Notes under the pieces: model-generated
The model's database searches: none
What the model saw: the letters and a program-made list of their open reading frames with translations, nothing else
What the model was told of the DNA's origin: nothing
Made by a program: the position numbers and the translations under genes
In this document: piece by piece, positions 5,989 through 8,558 of the stretch
How positions within the stretch are numbered: position 1 is the first letter of the stretch
Layout of the letters: each line of letters opens with the position of its first letter
Assembly (NCBI GenBank): GCA_017418585.1
Contig: JAFONG010000022.1
Location: 1 to 8,558 of the forward strand
DNA length: 8,558 nucleotides
Direction: 5' to 3'
DNA from: Erysipelotrichaceae bacterium
Lineage (GTDB): Bacteria > Bacillota_I > Bacilli_A > Erysipelotrichales > Erysipelotrichaceae

Positions 5989-6359
5989 TTTCCATGGCTT
6001 CAGGCAAGGCGATGACTTATGCCCTGTGGAATCTGCAGGAAAGAGGACAACTCTTTGTGACGCCGCAGACGGAAGTCTATGAAGGCATGATCGTAGGCGT
6101 ATCTTCCAAGAATCAGGATATCGAAGTGAACCCTACCGTCAACAAGAAAATGACAGCCATCCGTTCAACCGGAAACGATGAAGCGATGAAGCTGGTTCCG
6201 GCCAGGATCTTCTCGCTGGAAGAAGCGCTGGAATTCATCAACGACGATGAACTGGTGGAGATTACGCCGGATGCGATCCGTTTAAGGAAACGCTATCTGA
6301 CCAACCTCGACCGCCGCAGGCACATGCGGGAAGTGAATAAAGAAGCAAACAAAGGATGA
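5976..6359 (+). CDS. typA: TypA C-terminal domain fragment in the -1 frame
   Basis: Continues TypA in the -1 frame from N-G-A-L-I-S to the end: G-K-A-M-T-Y-A-L, R-G-Q-L-F, V-Y-E-G-M-I-V-G, D-D-E-L-V-E-I-T-P and R-L-R-K-R-Y-L are all typical TypA C-terminal motifs. Separate translation is possible only from TTG 5985 or ATG 5994; GGAG at 5979-5982 is 11 nt before that ATG, and the upstream stop (5986-5988) is adjacent, so weak reinitiation cannot be excluded. Confidence 0.65.
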   Translation, partial: NGALISMASGKAMTYALWNLQERGQLFVTPQTEVYEGMIVGVSSKNQDIEVNPTVNKKMTAIRSTGNDEAMKLVPARIFSLEEALEFINDDELVEITPDAIRLRKRYLTNLDRRRHMREVNKEANKG

Positions 6360-6385
6360 TCACGCATTAAGTGTGATTTTCTTTT
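6359..6385 (+). terminator. intrinsic terminator of typA
   Basis: ATCACGC (6359-6365) pairs with GTGTGAT (6371-6377), including one G-U, around ATTAA, followed by TTTTCTTTT. The stem starts on the last base of the typA stop codon. It separates typA from the downstream U32 genes. Confidence 0.68.
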
Positions 6386-6395
6386 GCATTTTAGG

Positions 6396-6401
6396 TACAA
6401 T
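6396..6401 (+). promoter_or_regulatory. candidate -10 (TACAAT) just before the trhP1 start
   Basis: TACAAT ends 6 nt before the ATG at 6408, so the first transcribed base would fall on or next to that ATG. The -35 region (about 6372-6378) lies in the 3' arm of the typA terminator and matches poorly. There is no good ribosome binding site for 6408 (AGG is 12 nt away), which agrees with leaderless initiation but does not prove it. Confidence 0.4.
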
Positions 6402-6407
6402 GAGTTT

Positions 6408-7283
6408 ATGGAACTTCTGGTGACACTGAGAAAGAAATCGCTGCTGGAAAAGGTCGAACCGATCGTTGACGGCGTCATAATCGGCAGGCTTTTTACCAGT
6501 GCCTACAACTATTCTCTGCAGGAGATCAGGGATATTGCCGAGTACTGTCACGACAATGCCCTGAAATGCTATATCGCCATGGACAACTTCATTTCTGAAG
6601 ATGATCTGGAAACGCTGGATGCGTATCTGATGTTCATCCGGGAACTGAATGTGGATGGCATTTATTACCATGATCTGTGCGTCGTGGAAAGAGCGATTCC
6701 CTACGGTCTTCTTCCTAGACTGATCTATGACGGCAAGACGGTACTGTGCAATACCCTGGATACCGCATTCGCGCTGAGTCAGGGGATACGATCGGCAGTG
6801 ATTTCCAGGGAACTGACGCTTCCGGAAGTCAGACATATCGTTGAAGGCAATCCGCACCGGGTGGACATGCAGATATTCGGACATCTGCGGATGTCCTATT
6901 CCCGCAGGAAGTTTCTGACGAACTATTTCAATGAAATCAACAGGGAATACAATTATCTGAATAAGGAAACCCTGAAACTGGTAGAAGAAAAAAGAGACTA
7001 CGCCTTGCCGATCATGGAAGACGATCAGGGTACGATGATCTATACGGACTATATCTTTGAGATGTTCAGAGAACTATGCGATCTAAGGAATAATCTGAGG
7101 GCAGGAATCATCGATACGCTGTTTATTGAAGACGAGAGTCTGATCGTACAGATCTGCAGGGATTATGCCCGTCTTACGCCGGAAAACAAGGAATTTATCA
7201 GAAACAACCTGATCTACAATCATCCGGACAACTATTCTACCGGATATCTGTATCAGAAAACGAATATAAGCAAAGATGAATAA
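6408..7283 (+). CDS. trhP1: U32 family protein, short Cys-motif-less subunit (TrhP1/YrrN-like)
   Basis: 291 residues. It fits the smaller member of the U32 pair of Firmicutes (YrrN/TrhP1 in Bacillus), which with TrhP2 hydroxylates uridine 34 of certain tRNAs using prephenate as the expected oxygen source (family knowledge). U32-like features: an E-L-L-V-T start, D21-G-V-I-I-G, alternating strands and helices of a TIM barrel (D83-G-I-Y-Y, T111-V-L-C-N, A130-V-I-S-R-E), and R151-V-D-M-Q-I-F-G-H where active members carry E-x-F-x-H-G. The cysteines that follow this in iron-sulfur members are absent (M-S-Y-S-R-R instead), so it is probably a non-cluster partner. The late S277-T-G-Y-L-Y fits the family's TGF/TGY-like end. 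ATG 6408 is preferred; TTG 6384 would fall in the terminator tail. Its last 8 nt overlap the next gene, implying coupled translation. Family confident; orthology less so. Confidence 0.82.
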   Translation: MELLVTLRKKSLLEKVEPIVDGVIIGRLFTSAYNYSLQEIRDIAEYCHDNALKCYIAMDNFISEDDLETLDAYLMFIRELNVDGIYYHDLCVVERAIPYGLLPRLIYDGKTVLCNTLDTAFALSQGIRSAVISRELTLPEVRHIVEGNPHRVDMQIFGHLRMSYSRRKFLTNYFNEINREYNYLNKETLKLVEEKRDYALPIMEDDQGTMIYTDYIFEMFRELCDLRNNLRAGIIDTLFIEDESLIVQICRDYARLTPENKEFIRNNLIYNHPDNYSTGYLYQKTNISKDE

Positions 7284-8490
7284 GATAGAACTGCTTGCCC
7301 CGGCAAAAGATCTTGCCAAGGCTAAAATCGCGATCCGTTACGGTGCCGATGCCGTTTATGTAGGCGGCAAGCTTTATTCGTTGCGTTCGCGCGCTTCCAA
7401 TTTCGAACTTTCGGATCTCAAGGAGATTTCCGAGTTTGCGAAGCAATACGGCGCTAAAGTCTATGTTACGGTCAACATCGTTTTCCATGATTCCGATTTC
7501 TACGGGATCAGGGAATATTTGAAATACCTGGAAAAAATCGGCATCGATGCGGTCATCGTATCGTCACCGGCTCTGATCCAGATCGTGAAAAGAGAAGCGC
7601 CAAATCTGGAATGTCATGTTTCGACACAGCTGTCTTCTCTGAATTCGGATGCGGTATGGACTTTACGCCGTTATGGAGCGGACCGTGTCGTTCTGGGCAG
7701 GGAAGCATCCATGGATCAGATCGAAGCGATCAGAAAGAAGGTTTCCGTTCCTCTTGAAGTCTTCATTCATGGAGGCATGTGTTCCAATTATTCCGGCAGG
7801 TGCGTGCTTTCCAACAGGATGACCTTAAGGGATGCCAACAGGGGAGGATGCGCCCATTCCTGCCGCTGGAAGTACCGTCTGTACGACGGCGATGAACTGA
7901 TTTCCGATCCGGAATGTCTGATGTCGATGTCTTCCAAGGATCTTAGAGCATCGGCCTATGTAGAGAGAATGATCAAATGCGGCATCGCATCCCTGAAGAT
8001 CGAGGGAAGAATGAAATCGGAATACTACATCGGTCAGGTCGTGAAGACCTATCGGAAAATGATCGATGAAATATATGAACAGGGTTCATTAAGCCCGGAC
8101 AGGCTGGCATATTATGACGACGAGCTTTCCAAGGCGGAAAACAGACCCGCAGACGATGGATTCCTCTCCGGAGAGTGCGACAGTTCGAAGCATCTCTACG
8201 GCGTCAATGGCGCAGGTGTAACGCATGATTATGTCGCCTATGTCAGAGCTTATGACCAGATCAGGAATATGGCCGAGATCGAAGTAAAGAACGTATTTGC
8301 CCGCGGAGATGAGATCGAAGTCTTTGGACCGGAGCTTGACAACGAACGTTTCAAGGTACAGCTTCTTTTCGATGATGACTGGAACGAGGTAGAGATCGCC
8401 AACAAGCCGACGCAGATCCTGCATGTCCGCATGCCTTTTGCGACATCGGAAGGAGATATGTTCAGAAAGGTCAGAAGAAATGACGATTGA
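7276..8490 (+). CDS. trhP2: U32 family tRNA hydroxylation protein, iron-sulfur subunit (TrhP2/YrrO-like)
   Basis: 404 residues, typical for the larger U32 member (YrrO in Bacillus, YegQ/TrhP in E. coli). These make 5-hydroxyuridine at wobble position 34 of tRNAs reading mixed codon boxes; older annotation calls them collagenase-like peptidases. The start is classical: I4-E-L-L-A-P-A, then G23-A-D-A-V-Y-V-G. The U32 signature is complete: E161-V-F-I-H-G-G-M-C169, G174-R-C176-x2-S, then G191-C192 and C196-R-W-K-Y. C169, C176, C192 and C196 are candidate ligands of a 4Fe-4S cluster (C214 is another nearby). S219-S-K-D-L and K241-I-E-G-R-M-K-S are also family motifs. A beta-rich tail (about 310-400) follows G295-F-L-S-G. 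It overlaps trhP1 by 8 nt (no strong ribosome binding site, so likely coupled) and the downstream gene by 11 nt. Strong family call; specific substrate inferred. Confidence 0.92.
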   Translation: MNKIELLAPAKDLAKAKIAIRYGADAVYVGGKLYSLRSRASNFELSDLKEISEFAKQYGAKVYVTVNIVFHDSDFYGIREYLKYLEKIGIDAVIVSSPALIQIVKREAPNLECHVSTQLSSLNSDAVWTLRRYGADRVVLGREASMDQIEAIRKKVSVPLEVFIHGGMCSNYSGRCVLSNRMTLRDANRGGCAHSCRWKYRLYDGDELISDPECLMSMSSKDLRASAYVERMIKCGIASLKIEGRMKSEYYIGQVVKTYRKMIDEIYEQGSLSPDRLAYYDDELSKAENRPADDGFLSGECDSSKHLYGVNGAGVTHDYVAYVRAYDQIRNMAEIEVKNVFARGDEIEVFGPELDNERFKVQLLFDDDWNEVEIANKPTQILHVRMPFATSEGDMFRKVRRNDD

Positions 8491-8558
8491 GGGTGCGATC
8501 AGCGTCAAGGCCGCGATCAACGGCAAAAAGAGAGAAGTGTCCAAAGTCTACATCAACA
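8480..8558 (+). CDS. start of a probable TrmH/SpoU-family RNA 2'-O-methyltransferase (3' partial)
   Basis: Only 26 codons are visible, cut by the window edge. They read M-T-I-E-G-A-I-S-V-K-A-A-I-N-G-K-K-R-E-V-S-K-V-Y-I-N in two pieces: M-T-I-E-G-A-I-S-V-K then a basic stretch and V-x-K-V-Y-I. This matches the order seen in the SpoU substrate-binding domain of RlmB-like proteins (I-x-G-x3-V-x-A-[AL]-x2-G-x4-x-K-[LV]-x-I). AGAAAGG (8464-8470) is 9 nt before the ATG, and the 11-nt overlap with trhP2 makes it part of the same operon. The family call rests on very little sequence. Confidence 0.5.
   Translation, partial: MTIEGAISVKAAINGKKREVSKVYIN

Larger units (their letters stand above)
4528..6359 (+). 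pseudogene. typA: typA/bipA ribosome-associated GTPase, split by a one-base frameshift
   Basis: Translational GTPase of the TypA/BipA family, which binds the 70S ribosome and helps large-subunit assembly and stress growth. Joining the two frames gives 610 residues, the usual family length. G domain: G1 A13-HVDAGKS-T21, G2 R51-ERGITI, G3 D75-TPGHADF, G4 N129-KID. Next come the beta-barrel domain II (about 205-290), domain III with GRGELHL (361-367), domain V (about 400-478) and the TypA-specific C-terminal domain. At 5974-5978 the frame shifts by -1: in place, reading gives P-T-E-P-stop (5988); adding one base gives P-N-G-A-L-I-S, the motif conserved here in TypA. G1 is DAGKST rather than the more common DHGKTT, and the G5 region reads YGIARNG where SAL or SAI is usual. 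4528 is the only possible start (in-frame TAA at 4519-4521). Identity is certain; whether the break is real is not. Confidence 0.9.

Noticed and set aside
6400..6423. Seven-codon mini-ORF (M-S-L-W-N-F-W) overlapping the trhP1 start, with AGG 4 nt upstream
   Set aside because: Could be a leader peptide, but it is too short and unsupported; the ATG falls inside the candidate -10 and chance is likely.
6360..6884. Minus-strand 174-codon frame over trhP1
   Set aside because: Antisense to a clear U32 protein and no supporting signals.
1..8558. Mobile element, CRISPR array, attachment site or phage genes
   Set aside because: No direct-repeat arrays, transposase or integrase motifs, or terminal inverted repeats seen; the tRNA-Leu 3' end has no flanking duplicate within the window.

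Overview
This is a compact chromosomal segment of about 48-50% GC (by eye) from a low- to mid-GC Firmicute. Supporting signs are GGGAGG/AGAAAGGA ribosome binding sites, a Gram-positive type lipobox lipoprotein, an encoded 3' CCA on the tRNA, and a split pair of U32 proteins like Bacillus YrrN/YrrO. An anaerobic gut Firmicute, for example of the Erysipelotrichia, is my best guess from overall gene style, but nothing in the window proves it. There is no mobile element, CRISPR array, prophage or toxin-antitoxin module. It reads as ordinary core genome with two poorly known envelope genes in the middle.

Layout, left to right. (1) 1-398, +: the 3' end of a gene whose last ~50 residues resemble the small helical PCP_red domain. 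It ends at a bidirectional terminator (402-429). (2) 449-1918, -: a cytoplasmic 5'-nucleotidase/metallophosphatase of the YunD type, converging on that terminator. (3) 2013-2879, -: a small lipoprotein made of two diverged copies of a ~120-residue helical unit. (4) 2967-4340, +: a secreted protein anchored by a C-terminal membrane helix, transcribed divergently from the lipoprotein through overlapping promoters that share an 11-bp dyad. (5) 4346-4367: a terminator shared by gene 4 and the converging tRNA. (6) 4377-4462, -: tRNA-Leu(CAG). (7) 4528-6359, +: typA/bipA, broken by an apparent one-base deletion near 5976, with its own terminator. (8) 6408-7283 and 7276-8490, +: an overlapping pair of U32 family genes, matching the TrhP1/TrhP2 tRNA U34 hydroxylation pair. 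They run with an 11-nt overlap into (9) 8480-8558, +: the start of a probable TrmH/SpoU-family RNA methyltransferase, cut by the window edge.

The right half is a translation and RNA-modification neighbourhood: a tRNA, a ribosome-associated GTPase, the two tRNA hydroxylation genes and a likely RNA methylase. The left half holds nucleotide salvage and envelope genes. The points most worth a second look are the typA frameshift (one missing A restores a 610-residue TypA), near-leaderless promoter placement at typA and perhaps trhP1, the overlapping divergent promoters at 2905-2942 with a candidate shared operator, and the internally duplicated lipoprotein opposite an unrecognised membrane protein. 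I did not find a clear, wholly new multi-gene system; the lipoprotein/membrane-protein pair is the only candidate.
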